Origin: JAERML01 sp035687895
Lineage (GTDB): Bacteria > Bacteroidota > Ignavibacteria > UBA10030 > UBA6906
Direction: 5' to 3'
DNA length: 13,440 bases
Assembly (NCBI GenBank): GCA_035687895.1
Contig: DASRUE010000039.1
Span: 1 to 13,440, forward strand
In this document: positions 1-7,508 of the stretch, piece by piece
How the letters are laid out: every line of letters starts with the position of its first letter
Position numbering within the stretch: the first letter of the stretch is position 1
Program-made: the position numbers and the translations under genes
Notes under the pieces: model-generated
The model's database searches: none
What the model was told of the DNA's origin: nothing
The model's input: only the letters and a program-made list of their open reading frames with translations

Positions 1-20
1 CGGAAACAGGCTGTAATAAC

Positions 21-50
21 AAACCCTGCTCACAAGGCAGGGTTTTTTTT
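21..50. terminator. Hairpin terminator closing the minus-strand gene run
   Basis: A perfect 9-bp stem (AAACCCTGC at 21-29 pairs with GCAGGGTTT at 37-45) encloses a 7-base loop. On the plus strand it runs into a T tract to base 50, a textbook intrinsic terminator. Read on the minus strand, the same stem is followed by the weaker T-rich stretch GTTATT. It lies just beyond the last minus-strand coding remnant (stop at 85-87). It could therefore end that transcription unit and also a convergent one coming from beyond the left edge. The hairpin is seen directly; its bidirectional use is inferred. Confidence 0.75.
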
Positions 51-84
51 GACCCCCAGACCACCTCCACCCTTCGGACTGGGG

Positions 85-459
85 TCACCGCAAAAGAGCA
101 AGCTTCCTGGTTTGAACAAACTCTCCAGCTTTGAGCCGGTACAAGTACACACCACTCTTAATCCCCTCGCGTCGAACTTCACCTCATGACTTCCCGGCGC
201 TTTCACCTCATCCACAAGTGTCGCCACTTCCCTCCCCAAAACATCAAACACCTTCAGACTGACTGACTCTCGACTCTTGACTCTATAAACTATTTTCGTG
301 CTTGGATTGAACGGGTAGTTCTGATGCAGAATAAGATCAGTCGGAGAATCGGTGGAGTTGTTACCAACGTTTGTGGTAATCGTCCGTCTGTACATGGGCG
401 CGCCATTGTTTTGGGTCTAGAAACATACCGGAGTACAGCCTACTTTCAGCCGAATCCAC
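85..459 (-). pseudogene. Broken 3' end of a T9SS-secreted Asp-box cargo gene
   Basis: This is the decayed C-terminal part of a T9SS cargo protein. From 459 downwards it reads VDSAESRLYSGMFLDP, which matches ADSAASKLYAGMFLDQ in the gene at 1769-3187. The frame is then lost near 408-415 (an extra G in a GGG run compared with that gene) and resumes as NGAPMYRRT. Next comes a sorting domain, LHQNYPFNPSTK, missing two residues of the usual NYPNPFNP, then LKVFDVLGREVATLVDE. A second frameshift of one base near 156-160 follows FDARGL. In the shifted frame the proper ending, SGVYLYRLKAGEFVQTRKLALLR, reaches a stop at 85-87. No start codon or signal peptide survives. The reading frame that runs on to base 30 is an artefact of the second frameshift. 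Very probably non-functional, unless the lesions are sequencing errors. Confidence 0.8.
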
Positions 460-460
460 C

Positions 461-493
461 ATTCGCGCGCAGCTTGTAAAAGTACACGCCGCT
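461..493 (-). pseudogene. Tail fragment of a second T9SS sorting domain
   Basis: The minus strand here reads SGVYFYKLRAN, the closing segment of a T9SS sorting domain; compare SGVYFYKLRAG in the gene ending at 3298. Right after it the frame continues as GGFG and stops, directly abutting the different fragment at 85-459. On its other side lies the stop codon of the AT-rich gene (509-511), only 15 bases away. The fragment is too short to be a gene. It is best read as a scar of recombination or deletion between two cargo genes. Confidence 0.6.
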
Positions 494-508
494 TCTTTTC
501 TGCTGACC

Positions 509-1741
509 TCATTTATCAATCATCGCCTGCAATTTTTCTATGGGGAAATATTCTTCTATCCTTTTTCTGAAATTTTCACCGACAGCACCAGAGTTCCAGG
601 TCCAATGCATCCAAATAATCTGGGGAGCATATTTCGGCAGATCTTTCCGCCAATAAGAAGGATTTGCCGTTACCAGCATTCCTCCGCCTTCCGCTTCCGT
701 CATAAAAATGGGAATGTCTGCAGTTACAGGATGCCAGTCATAAATGATAGCCGGTGAATCAAGCAAGCCTTCCCGGGTTGTTTTCTCCATCTCTTTTTCA
801 TACAGCTTTAATGTTGTTGCTTTTAGTTTCATCACTTTATCTTTTTTTTCATCTCTCAATTGTTCGTCTGTTCTGTAACTATCGAGATAATTTTTCCTGG
901 CTGCTTCTTTTTTCGTAGGATTGTTTTTATAATCTTGGTCTATTTTATTAAGCCATTTGTTTTTTGTTGCTTCCTGTTCCTCCTTTGAACGAACTGGCAT
1001 TTCTGAAAGAATACCCTGTAACATTTGATCATAAAATTTATCAAGCCAGGGAATGCAATAGTCCAGGTATTGTTTTCGGGAAACAGGTAAATAAGGCTGA
1101 CTACCTCTGCGGCAAATCAGGACACCACGGAAATTGTAGGAACCGGGCTGATGAAAAAATTCATAAGCCTTCCATGTTTCTTTAGCAGGATAACGTTGAT
1201 ATACCTGGTAGCCTTTGATCGTCATATTATCCATATCAGAACCTTTACTTCCCAAACCTGGCAGCGCAGCATTTACATCAATAGAAAGCCAGGTGCTTGT
1301 TTCGCCGCTCACTCTTACTTCTCTTTTGGGGGCATCATTGAAACAGTAATAATGAAAGAAGCTGGCTGTATAACTGTATTTGCCGGTTGAATTTCCATTG
1401 ATATCATCTCCTGTAAAACTTCCATCAGGTTCTTTACGGTATTTTATTTTCTGTGCAAAAAAACTATTGGCTATTTGTGTGCGGTGCCACACAGCATCAA
1501 CTCCTTTTGGCTCAGGGTAGGCTTCAAATACTAATTTGTGTACTGCATCCAACCGTTTAAACGTTTCCTGTTGTTCCGTCTTTGAAAAACCGGGGCTGCC
1601 CGGATAATCATGTTTAGTTTTCCATTTTCCATCTAATGACATATACAGTTTATCATCACAATTGGCAGTTGTTGTGGTGATGACTCCCTGGCAATAAGAT
1701 TGCAGGTGAATGCTGACCAGAACCAGTGTGATGAACTTCAT
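509..1741 (-). CDS. AT-rich exported protein of unknown function, likely foreign
   Basis: I do not recognise the family of this 410-residue protein. An N-terminal signal peptide is visible (MKFITLVLVSIHLQSYCQG), so it is probably exported. The middle is Trp/Tyr-rich (about residues 85-240). A very charged Lys/Glu-rich helical stretch follows (about 250-325), then a Trp-rich end with IIWMHWTWNSG at 375-385. It lacks the T9SS sorting domain of its neighbours. The ATG has a GAGGA ribosome site about 11 bases upstream and lies 27 bases after the stop of the 1769 gene, so it could be co-transcribed. Base composition is strikingly different: 37 G/C in the 120 bases at 841-960 (31%), against 37 in 60 (62%) at 2641-2700. 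Lysine AAA and AT-ending codons dominate. This looks like transfer from a low-GC Bacteroidota relative, or an assembly join. It is intact and probably a real gene. Confidence 0.85.
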   Translation of the reverse strand: MKFITLVLVSIHLQSYCQGVITTTTANCDDKLYMSLDGKWKTKHDYPGSPGFSKTEQQETFKRLDAVHKLVFEAYPEPKGVDAVWHRTQIANSFFAQKIKYRKEPDGSFTGDDINGNSTGKYSYTASFFHYYCFNDAPKREVRVSGETSTWLSIDVNAALPGLGSKGSDMDNMTIKGYQVYQRYPAKETWKAYEFFHQPGSYNFRGVLICRRGSQPYLPVSRKQYLDYCIPWLDKFYDQMLQGILSEMPVRSKEEQEATKNKWLNKIDQDYKNNPTKKEAARKNYLDSYRTDEQLRDEKKDKVMKLKATTLKLYEKEMEKTTREGLLDSPAIIYDWHPVTADIPIFMTEAEGGGMLVTANPSYWRKDLPKYAPQIIWMHWTWNSGAVGENFRKRIEEYFPIEKLQAMIDK

Positions 1742-1768
1742 TTTCTTTTTTGTCCTCAGTATATTTGG

Positions 1769-3187
1769 CTATCGTACGATTAAGAGCTTCTTACTCGCCG
1801 AAAAACTTCCGGCATTGAGTTTGTAGAAATACACCCCGCTTGCCAATCCGTTCGCGTCGAGACGCGCCGACTTGAAGCCTGCATCCTGAACCTCGCTCAC
1901 CAGCGTTCGCACTTCTCTTCCGAGAATATCAAAAACTCTGAGAGAGACGAAACCGGCAGCAGGTAAGTCGTATCGAATTGTTGTCGTGGGGTTGAACGGG
2001 TTGGGAAAGTTCTGGTGCAGCGAGAAGACTCTTGGTACGTCGGACGAAGTACTCCGCACCGCTGTAATAATCGTTCGTCTGTAAATGGGCCCGCCGTTGT
2101 TTTGGTCGAGGAACATACCAGCGTACAGTTTGCTCGCGGCAGAATCTGCTTCAATCGCGGACATCTTGCCGCTTGTGGGAAGGCCTTCGTTTATGAAGCG
2201 CCACGAGGCGCCGCGATCAGTACTTTCGAGAATGCCGCCGCCGGTATTCGCGGCTAGGCTTCCCTTGTCATACGCCGCAATGTAGATCAGATCCCATGCG
2301 ACCCTTCTGAGGTGGGCAAACGTGGACATTTCAGCATTTGCTGGACCTGAATAGAGAAGCTGAACAGTCAAGATACCCAGAATGACGGCCTTCCGAACCT
2401 TTCCGTTTGTTGTTCCCGCGACTATCGCCTCAAGATATGACCCTCCAGAACTTGCGACCGTGCCGACCAACGAATCGCGCACAACGATAAGCGAGGATAC
2501 AGTGTCGCCAACCGCAGATAGTCCTGTGCGAACAAAAGACTGACCCTGATTCGTCGAGTAATACACTCCGTTCAAATTCGGGTTGGATTGGTGTTGCACA
2601 GCAACGAACACCCATCCGTTCTGATCAATGGCGATATCACGCACCCACGAACCCAGGGGCAGATTGGAGATAATGCTCCATGCGCCTGTGGTTCCTCCGG
2701 AAAGATTCCGGGCAATACCATACCGCGATCCGTTGTAGGCTCGCAGGGGATTCGACGGATCGAACGCCACGGCAAACACATTGTTGCTCGGACCACCGTC
2801 CCAGGTAAGATTCCACGTTGTACCATTGTTCGTGGAGTAATACAAGCCTTCTGTTTGCGTTGGAGTGGGCCAGACGCTTGCGAAGAGAATGCTGTCCTGC
2901 TTCAGAGCAATCGTGCGAGCGATGTACGCGGGAAACACTCGCGTCCACGTGTCTCCTCCATCGGTAGAGCGATGCACACCGCCCGTATCAGCGTTGGGCC
3001 AGTTGAAACTTCCTGTCGTTGCAAACAGATAGCCGTTGCTCTGCTTCACGACGAGGTCGGTGATGCCGCTTCCCTTCGGTGAGTTTGCAGTCTGTACCCA
3101 TTGGGCTGCAGAGAGGGAGATGACAAATGCCGTGATGAAAGTAGCTTGCCAAGACTTCGTAGCACGTTCATGAAAGTCCTCCTGCAA
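1769..3187 (-). CDS. T9SS-secreted Asp-box (BNR) beta-propeller protein
   Basis: A probable cell-surface or released protein of about 472 residues, exported by Sec and then by the type IX system. A hydrophobic signal segment (TFITAFVISLSAAQ) is followed by a beta-propeller region. At least four Asp-box motifs are visible: HRSTDGGDTWTR, YYSTNNGTTWNL, YYSTNQGQSFVR and LESTDRGASWRF. The last ~85 residues are a T9SS type A sorting domain (LHQNFPNPFNPTTT, then FDILGREVRTLV, then SGVYFYKLNAGSFSASKKLLIV). No enzymatic residues are recognised; Asp-box propellers often bind glycans or act as scaffolds. The start is doubtful. The listed frame opens with TTG at 3187, but a perfect AGGAGG lies inside it, correctly spaced for an ATG at 3171 in another frame (see findings). 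It has fewer propeller repeats than the two larger paralogues upstream. Confidence 0.85.
   Translation of the reverse strand: MQEDFHERATKSWQATFITAFVISLSAAQWVQTANSPKGSGITDLVVKQSNGYLFATTGSFNWPNADTGGVHRSTDGGDTWTRVFPAYIARTIALKQDSILFASVWPTPTQTEGLYYSTNNGTTWNLTWDGGPSNNVFAVAFDPSNPLRAYNGSRYGIARNLSGGTTGAWSIISNLPLGSWVRDIAIDQNGWVFVAVQHQSNPNLNGVYYSTNQGQSFVRTGLSAVGDTVSSLIVVRDSLVGTVASSGGSYLEAIVAGTTNGKVRKAVILGILTVQLLYSGPANAEMSTFAHLRRVAWDLIYIAAYDKGSLAANTGGGILESTDRGASWRFINEGLPTSGKMSAIEADSAASKLYAGMFLDQNNGGPIYRRTIITAVRSTSSDVPRVFSLHQNFPNPFNPTTTIRYDLPAAGFVSLRVFDILGREVRTLVSEVQDAGFKSARLDANGLASGVYFYKLNAGSFSASKKLLIVR
3178..3183 (-). promoter_or_regulatory. Strong ribosome binding site pointing to ATG at 3171
   Basis: AGGAGG on the minus strand lies six bases before an ATG at 3171-3169, ideal spacing. 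That ATG is not in frame with the long reading frame of the 1769-3187 gene. The site therefore argues that the original start was 3171 and that a one-base change separates it from the rest of the gene. Confidence 0.6.
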
Positions 3188-3238
3188 ATTGATGTTGAGA
3201 AACTCTCTTTATGGTTCAGATCCAATACTCCATCAATC

Positions 3239-3280
3239 CCTGCCTGACCGGTCGAAGACTCGACTCGTTGAGCAGGCAGG
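3239..3280. repeat. Intergenic inverted repeat (CCTGCCTG / CAGGCAGG)
   Basis: Perfect 8-bp arms at 3239-3246 and 3273-3280 enclose 26 bases. Those 26 bases contain a second small hairpin (GTCGA, four-base loop, TCGAC). The element sits in the 110-base gap between the stop of the cargo gene ending at 3298 and the next cargo gene. There is no T run on either strand, so it is not a classic terminator. It could stabilise or process the polycistronic mRNA, or be a copy of a dispersed palindromic repeat. The structure is seen; the role is unknown. Confidence 0.5.
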
Positions 3281-3297
3281 CATTACTCCTATGGTCG

Positions 3298-5484
3298 TCA
3301 CCTCAGAAGCACCAGCTTTTTCGTCTCCACAAAATCTCCTGCCCTGAGTTTGTAGAAATACACGCCGCTCGAAAGGTTTCCCCCATCGAAGGTCACCGCA
3401 TGTTCGCCTGGGTTCTTGATTTCATCCACAAGCGTCGCCACTTCCCGGCCCAACACATCAAACACTTTCAGACTCACCGACTCTCGACTCTTGACTCTAT
3501 AGACTATTTTTGTACTCGGATTGAACGGGTTCGGGTAGTTCTGCTCGAGCAAGAATCTCTTTGGGATCGCGGGTTCTGTTCCTACGCTGTTGATGATATT
3601 CGTCCCGCGCAGGATTCCTCCACCGTTCGTTCCGATCAACGCCACCAACCCTGCAGTGTTGCTGTTGTTGTTCGGGATCTCCATGACCAAACCACTTAGA
3701 TTTTCAAGAGTTGTATAAGTAGGTAAGATGCTGAAGACGCAAGCTGCCCCGGGTCTTCGAGCATAAAGGAGAGAAACTGCAATTGCAAGCATGTCAATAT
3801 CGAGACGGCTTATGCCAACGGCAACGCCGCGAATCTCCCGAATCTTTTGCGCAGTCACCTCCGTGGTGGTCCATGTGCCGTTTTCAAATTCTAATACTCC
3901 CGATCCCCACGTCCCGGCTGCTACCGGAGGGCATTGAGGTCCACTTTCAAGTGTCGAAGAATCTCGGCGAACAGCGATTGTTGTTACATTGAGATCTGTC
4001 AGCCCATTGTTAAACTCCCCCCATGTATTGCCATTGTCAGTCGAGCGATACACGCCTCTGCTCGTGCCAAAGCCGGACCCAACGCCCGTTGCCACATACA
4101 CAGTATCGCGTTCGAATGCAATGTCCGCAATCTTCGCGATCTGAGTGGAGGGAGTGCTCGATGTCCATGTTACGCCGTCGTTTGTGGAGCGTCGGACAGC
4201 TGATCCAAAGCCCGCAAAGACATGTCCTTGCGCATTGCACGCAACCGCCGTGCAGGCATAGAGCGACGCCACGTTTATCCATGTTGTCCCTTGATTGGTC
4301 GAGCGGTATCCGCGTGCGCTGAGTCCGATGGCTGATACGAACACCGTTCCGGTCGTTGGGCTTACTGTGAGGTCAAAAAGTTGGTCGGCGGGTGGAATTC
4401 CATTGGACGCAGAAAACCAGGTCAAACCTGTGTCCGTCGAGCGCCACACACCTGTGAGCAGCGTCGCCGCGTAGAGATCGCCATTCGGCGCTTCGTCAAT
4501 CGCGACCACGTGCGTGTTCGTCATGCCGTTCACAACTTGCGTCCAGGTGTCGCTCGGACTGCTTGTGCCGTTGGAGCGATACGTACCGAGCCCTGCGGTA
4601 CCGGTGATGATCGTAGTGCCGGACGCGATGACGTTCAGAAAGCTTATATCCGGCAATCCGGTTTCTTGTGTCCATGTCGTCCCGCCGTCGGTGGATTTGT
4701 ACACTACACTGGTATACGTGGCTGCGTACATTGCGTTAGGGGCAAAAGCAATCTCGGCATACCCGGTCGCGGGTGCCGTAACGTTCGCCCAACTGTCTCC
4801 ATTGTTTGTTGAGCGGTACAAGAATAGTCCCGAACTTGTATAAATGTCGCCTGATGGGCTTACACCGACCCAATTCATTTGAAGGGGAGAAGGTATTCCG
4901 TTGTTGATTGCACTCCAATCCGCGCCAGCATTCGTCGAACGAAACACACCGCCGCCGTCCGTTGCTGCGAAGAGGTAACCGTTGCTCATCTTGGTCGCGA
5001 GCGATATCACATCGGTGTTCGTCAGCCCGATGTTTATTGTTGTGAATGTCGTGCCGTTGTCGGTAGAGCGATAGATACCGCCAGGGATGCATCCCGCGAG
5101 GATGTCGCCATTCGTGGGAACGAGCAGCGTTCTGACGTTTGTGGTGTTCAGGGCGTTGTTGAGTTTCTGCCAAGAGATTCCGCCATTGGTTGAACGGAAG
5201 AAACCCTGAACGGACGTTCCAATGAAAATGTGTCCGCTGGAATTCAGAGCGATCGCACGCGGATCGATGATGAGGGTATCGTTGTAGATTTGCACCCACG
5301 TGTTGCCGTTGTCGGTGGTCTTGAAAACCCCACCGACAAATGTTGCAGCGTAGATGTTGCCCGCCGCGTCTGTGGCGAGATCATTGATCCAGCCGCCGTA
5401 GGGGCCGACTGATGTGAAGCTTTGAGAAAGAGATGCGCTGCTGAACAGCAACGCCGCCGCGATGAGGATAAGAGATTTTTTCAC
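3298..5484 (-). CDS. T9SS-secreted Asp-box (BNR) beta-propeller protein
   Basis: A secreted multi-propeller protein of about 728 residues. It has a Sec signal peptide (VKKSLILIAAALLFSSASLSQ). At least ten Asp-box repeats are spaced about 40-50 residues apart, for example FKTTDNGNTWVQ, YRSTNNGDSWAN, YKSTDGGTTWTQ, WRSTDTGLTWFS and YRSTDNGNTWGE. It ends in a ~90-residue T9SS sorting domain (LEQNYPNPFNPSTK to ETKKLVLLR). Repeats of this type form seven-bladed propellers as in sortilin, Ycf48-like and sialidase folds; no catalytic site is recognised. Two starts are possible. An ATG at 5499 overlaps the previous stop as ATGA, giving translational coupling. A GTG at 5484 sits close behind GGAGGT and directly before the signal peptide; I prefer it because the upstream gene is laid out the same way. 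It is followed by a 110-base gap with an inverted repeat. Confidence 0.9.
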   Translation of the reverse strand: MKKSLILIAAALLFSSASLSQSFTSVGPYGGWINDLATDAAGNIYAATFVGGVFKTTDNGNTWVQIYNDTLIIDPRAIALNSSGHIFIGTSVQGFFRSTNGGISWQKLNNALNTTNVRTLLVPTNGDILAGCIPGGIYRSTDNGTTFTTINIGLTNTDVISLATKMSNGYLFAATDGGGVFRSTNAGADWSAINNGIPSPLQMNWVGVSPSGDIYTSSGLFLYRSTNNGDSWANVTAPATGYAEIAFAPNAMYAATYTSVVYKSTDGGTTWTQETGLPDISFLNVIASGTTIITGTAGLGTYRSNGTSSPSDTWTQVVNGMTNTHVVAIDEAPNGDLYAATLLTGVWRSTDTGLTWFSASNGIPPADQLFDLTVSPTTGTVFVSAIGLSARGYRSTNQGTTWINVASLYACTAVACNAQGHVFAGFGSAVRRSTNDGVTWTSSTPSTQIAKIADIAFERDTVYVATGVGSGFGTSRGVYRSTDNGNTWGEFNNGLTDLNVTTIAVRRDSSTLESGPQCPPVAAGTWGSGVLEFENGTWTTTEVTAQKIREIRGVAVGISRLDIDMLAIAVSLLYARRPGAACVFSILPTYTTLENLSGLVMEIPNNNSNTAGLVALIGTNGGGILRGTNIINSVGTEPAIPKRFLLEQNYPNPFNPSTKIVYRVKSRESVSLKVFDVLGREVATLVDEIKNPGEHAVTFDGGNLSSGVYFYKLRAGDFVETKKLVLLR

Positions 5485-5495
5485 ACGACCTCCAT

Positions 5496-7442
5496 TCATT
5501 TTGCTAAGATGAGTTTCTTCGTGTCGTGAAAACTTCCCGCCTGCAATCTGTAGAAATACACCCCGCTCGAAAGGGTTGCCGCATCAAAGGTAACCGCATG
5601 TTCGCCGGGATCCTTGATCTCATCAACAAGCGTTGCCACTTCTCTCCCCAGGACATCAAACACCTTTAGCGCTATGTGTTCTTTGTTCGCTATTCGATAT
5701 TCAATGCGCGTGGACGGATTGAACGGGTTCGGGTAATTTTGATGCAACGAGAAAGCAAAAGGCAGCCGACTTGAGTTTTCCTGAACGTCCGTAAATAGTG
5801 ATTGCAGTTCCGCCGCACAGACTGCGTTTAGAACAACTGCATTGTCGAGAAAGCTGGCATAGAATGCGACCTCCCTTGTATAGTTGAAGACTGTCGAACG
5901 ACCGTCTGTGCCGGTTGAATAAGAATCCGGATCTCCAACCGCCAGCGTAACCGAGTTGACTGTCCGCATCACACCCGGCTCGACCTCAACGCGATTGCCT
6001 TTTTGCACGACCGGTACGTACTCACCAAGGTGATTACGCGCCCAAATGCCTTGGTTGTTTGCAGTAGTTATCCCCGGACCACGAATCGATGCTTCAATGA
6101 TAATCTCCCCGAGTCTGTTGGCGGCAATGCGTTCAATCCGATCGAACACAACACCTGATGCTGCCCCGGGCATTTGATCACCTTCGCGCGCGATCATCTG
6201 CGGTAGCGAAAATTGCTGTCTCCAGACAGTCATATCATTTGCGGCGGTTATTCCTGTTCCTTGGATTTTAGCCAAGAAGATTATTTCCTCAAAATCTGTA
6301 TAGAAGATGCACGTTGGAGTATTGGAGAATTCCCTCAGCGACTGGAATGTAACGCCAGCGGGCATGCCCGGCACCTGCATTCCCGACCTCATCACTAATT
6401 GCCACGACCCCGTATCTTGCGCCCAGAAGCCATAACCTCCCGGCGAACCGGAGATCGTAGCTGTGAAGGCAACGCTTCCCGTAGCGTTTGCGAGAACGTA
6501 CTCGAATTGGCTGATGGATTCTCCTGCATTCAATCCCGGAAGTAGAACAGGGACGCCGTTCAGGGCAACAATCACCGGCTCTACTTGAGAAAGAAATGGC
6601 CTTCGCCATATGCCATTGCCGAACTGCGCACCACTTAATATGAAAACCCCTGCCTGGAAAACAACCGTTCCATTGTCGCACACCAGATGGGTCTGAGGAA
6701 ACCCAAACAATAAACCCGGTGTAAGTCCGGGAATCTGGTTCCGACTCTGAACAACAGGGCTGAGTTGGAAATGGCCCATCGTATCGGGGAACAGCGGCGA
6801 TGTCCAGAGAACCGTGGTGTCGGTGGAAAAGATCGTCGTGTAAACATGAGAGCTGAACGAGATTGAAGAAGAAGCCGGAGCGTCATCATTATATCGAATC
6901 GGTGTGAAAATTGGACCGAGCATGTAAGATCCGTGAAACCCGCTGGTATATGCGACGACGTTTGGACTCCTCCCCTTAACTTGAATCCATACGCTCCGTG
7001 TGCCCGAGGGGAATCCGCCCCCCGAGAGGGTGGCGAAAAAAGCGGTTCGGAAACCACCTACGACGTTGTTATGAGGACCTACCAGTGCAGTCTCAAATCC
7101 CAGATGTTCGAACCTTGTCCCTGAGGCAAACCCCGGAGCCTGATCACCTTTGCGGGCAACAAGACCCAGTCCGCCAACGGGTTCATACATCCAAATGCCA
7201 TACTGATTGGTTTGATCTACTCCCGGTCCGAAGAGGCGGCCCGTGAACATGACATGGCTTGTGGTGGTGAAGAAAGGTCTCGGGCTTATCGTCGGCAGAA
7301 AGAAGAAATCGAATGTCGCTCCTGTTCCCGGCGCTGGTTGCCCGGTATAGGCAATTGTGCGAACTGGAACTTGAGTGAATGCCTGAGAACAGATTACCAG
7401 AGACAATGCCGCAAATCCGAGGGATGACCTGAACTTCTCCAT
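5496..7442 (-). CDS. T9SS-secreted tandem-repeat protein with GDQxPG motifs
   Basis: An exported protein of about 648 residues with a clear signal peptide (MEKFRSSLGFAALSLVICSQAFTQ). The body consists of roughly seven degenerate repeats of about 70 residues, most opening with a [V/I]AR-x-G-x-x-x-PG-type turn: IAYTGQPAPGTG, VARKGDQAPGFASG, VVQSRNQIPGLTPG, VMRSGMQVPGMPAG, IAREGDQMPGAASG. Later positions resemble 'GIT..N..GIWA' strands. This recalls the NxxGxxxAF / GDxAPG tandem-repeat proteins found with several surface anchors, probably beta-propellers; that family link is from memory. It ends in a T9SS sorting domain (LHQNYPNPFNPSTR to DTKKLILAK). ATG at 7442 is chosen because GGAGGT lies just upstream at 7447-7452; an earlier in-frame ATG at 7454 contains that site and has none of its own. 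Its stop overlaps the ATG at 5499. Confidence 0.88.
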   Translation of the reverse strand: MEKFRSSLGFAALSLVICSQAFTQVPVRTIAYTGQPAPGTGATFDFFFLPTISPRPFFTTTSHVMFTGRLFGPGVDQTNQYGIWMYEPVGGLGLVARKGDQAPGFASGTRFEHLGFETALVGPHNNVVGGFRTAFFATLSGGGFPSGTRSVWIQVKGRSPNVVAYTSGFHGSYMLGPIFTPIRYNDDAPASSSISFSSHVYTTIFSTDTTVLWTSPLFPDTMGHFQLSPVVQSRNQIPGLTPGLLFGFPQTHLVCDNGTVVFQAGVFILSGAQFGNGIWRRPFLSQVEPVIVALNGVPVLLPGLNAGESISQFEYVLANATGSVAFTATISGSPGGYGFWAQDTGSWQLVMRSGMQVPGMPAGVTFQSLREFSNTPTCIFYTDFEEIIFLAKIQGTGITAANDMTVWRQQFSLPQMIAREGDQMPGAASGVVFDRIERIAANRLGEIIIEASIRGPGITTANNQGIWARNHLGEYVPVVQKGNRVEVEPGVMRTVNSVTLAVGDPDSYSTGTDGRSTVFNYTREVAFYASFLDNAVVLNAVCAAELQSLFTDVQENSSRLPFAFSLHQNYPNPFNPSTRIEYRIANKEHIALKVFDVLGREVATLVDEIKDPGEHAVTFDAATLSSGVYFYRLQAGSFHDTKKLILAK

Positions 7443-7446
7443 CGCA

Positions 7447-7452
7447 ACCTCC
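7447..7452 (-). promoter_or_regulatory. GGAGGT ribosome binding site choosing start 7442
   Basis: GGAGGT lies four bases before the ATG at 7442-7440 and falls inside the first codons of the longer possible reading frame starting at 7454. It therefore supports the shorter start, which also places the signal peptide right at the N-terminus. An equivalent ATGGAGGT arrangement precedes the next gene (GTG at 5484). Confidence 0.55.
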
Positions 7453-7508
7453 ATTCGTGTGGATTTTTCTTACCGAATGTGTGAACTTTCGCCGCGATAA
7501 CGTACACA

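Noticed and set aside
267..290. GACTC-rich run as a short tandem repeat
   Set aside because: The pattern is also present inside the intact gene at about 3479-3502, where it encodes part of the sorting domain, so it is coding sequence and not a repeat element.
30..395. An intact 121-residue protein
   Set aside because: After FDARGL it runs out of frame into non-homologous sequence and through the terminator hairpin. The homologous ending lies in another frame and stops at 85-87, so this is a frameshifted pseudogene.
500..1768. Insertion sequence or integron cassette
   Set aside because: There is no transposase or integrase, no terminal inverted repeats and no target-site duplication visible around the AT-rich gene.
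2588..3082. Plus-strand frame of 164 codons
   Set aside because: It lies entirely antisense within a well-supported propeller gene, has no ribosome site or recognisable domain, and is Cys/Arg-rich as expected of a shadow frame.
4736..5299. Minus-strand 187-codon frame inside the 3298-5484 gene
   Set aside because: Its Arg/His/Gln-rich product is the out-of-frame reading of the repeated STNNGxTW codons. The Asp-box frame is clearly the coding one.
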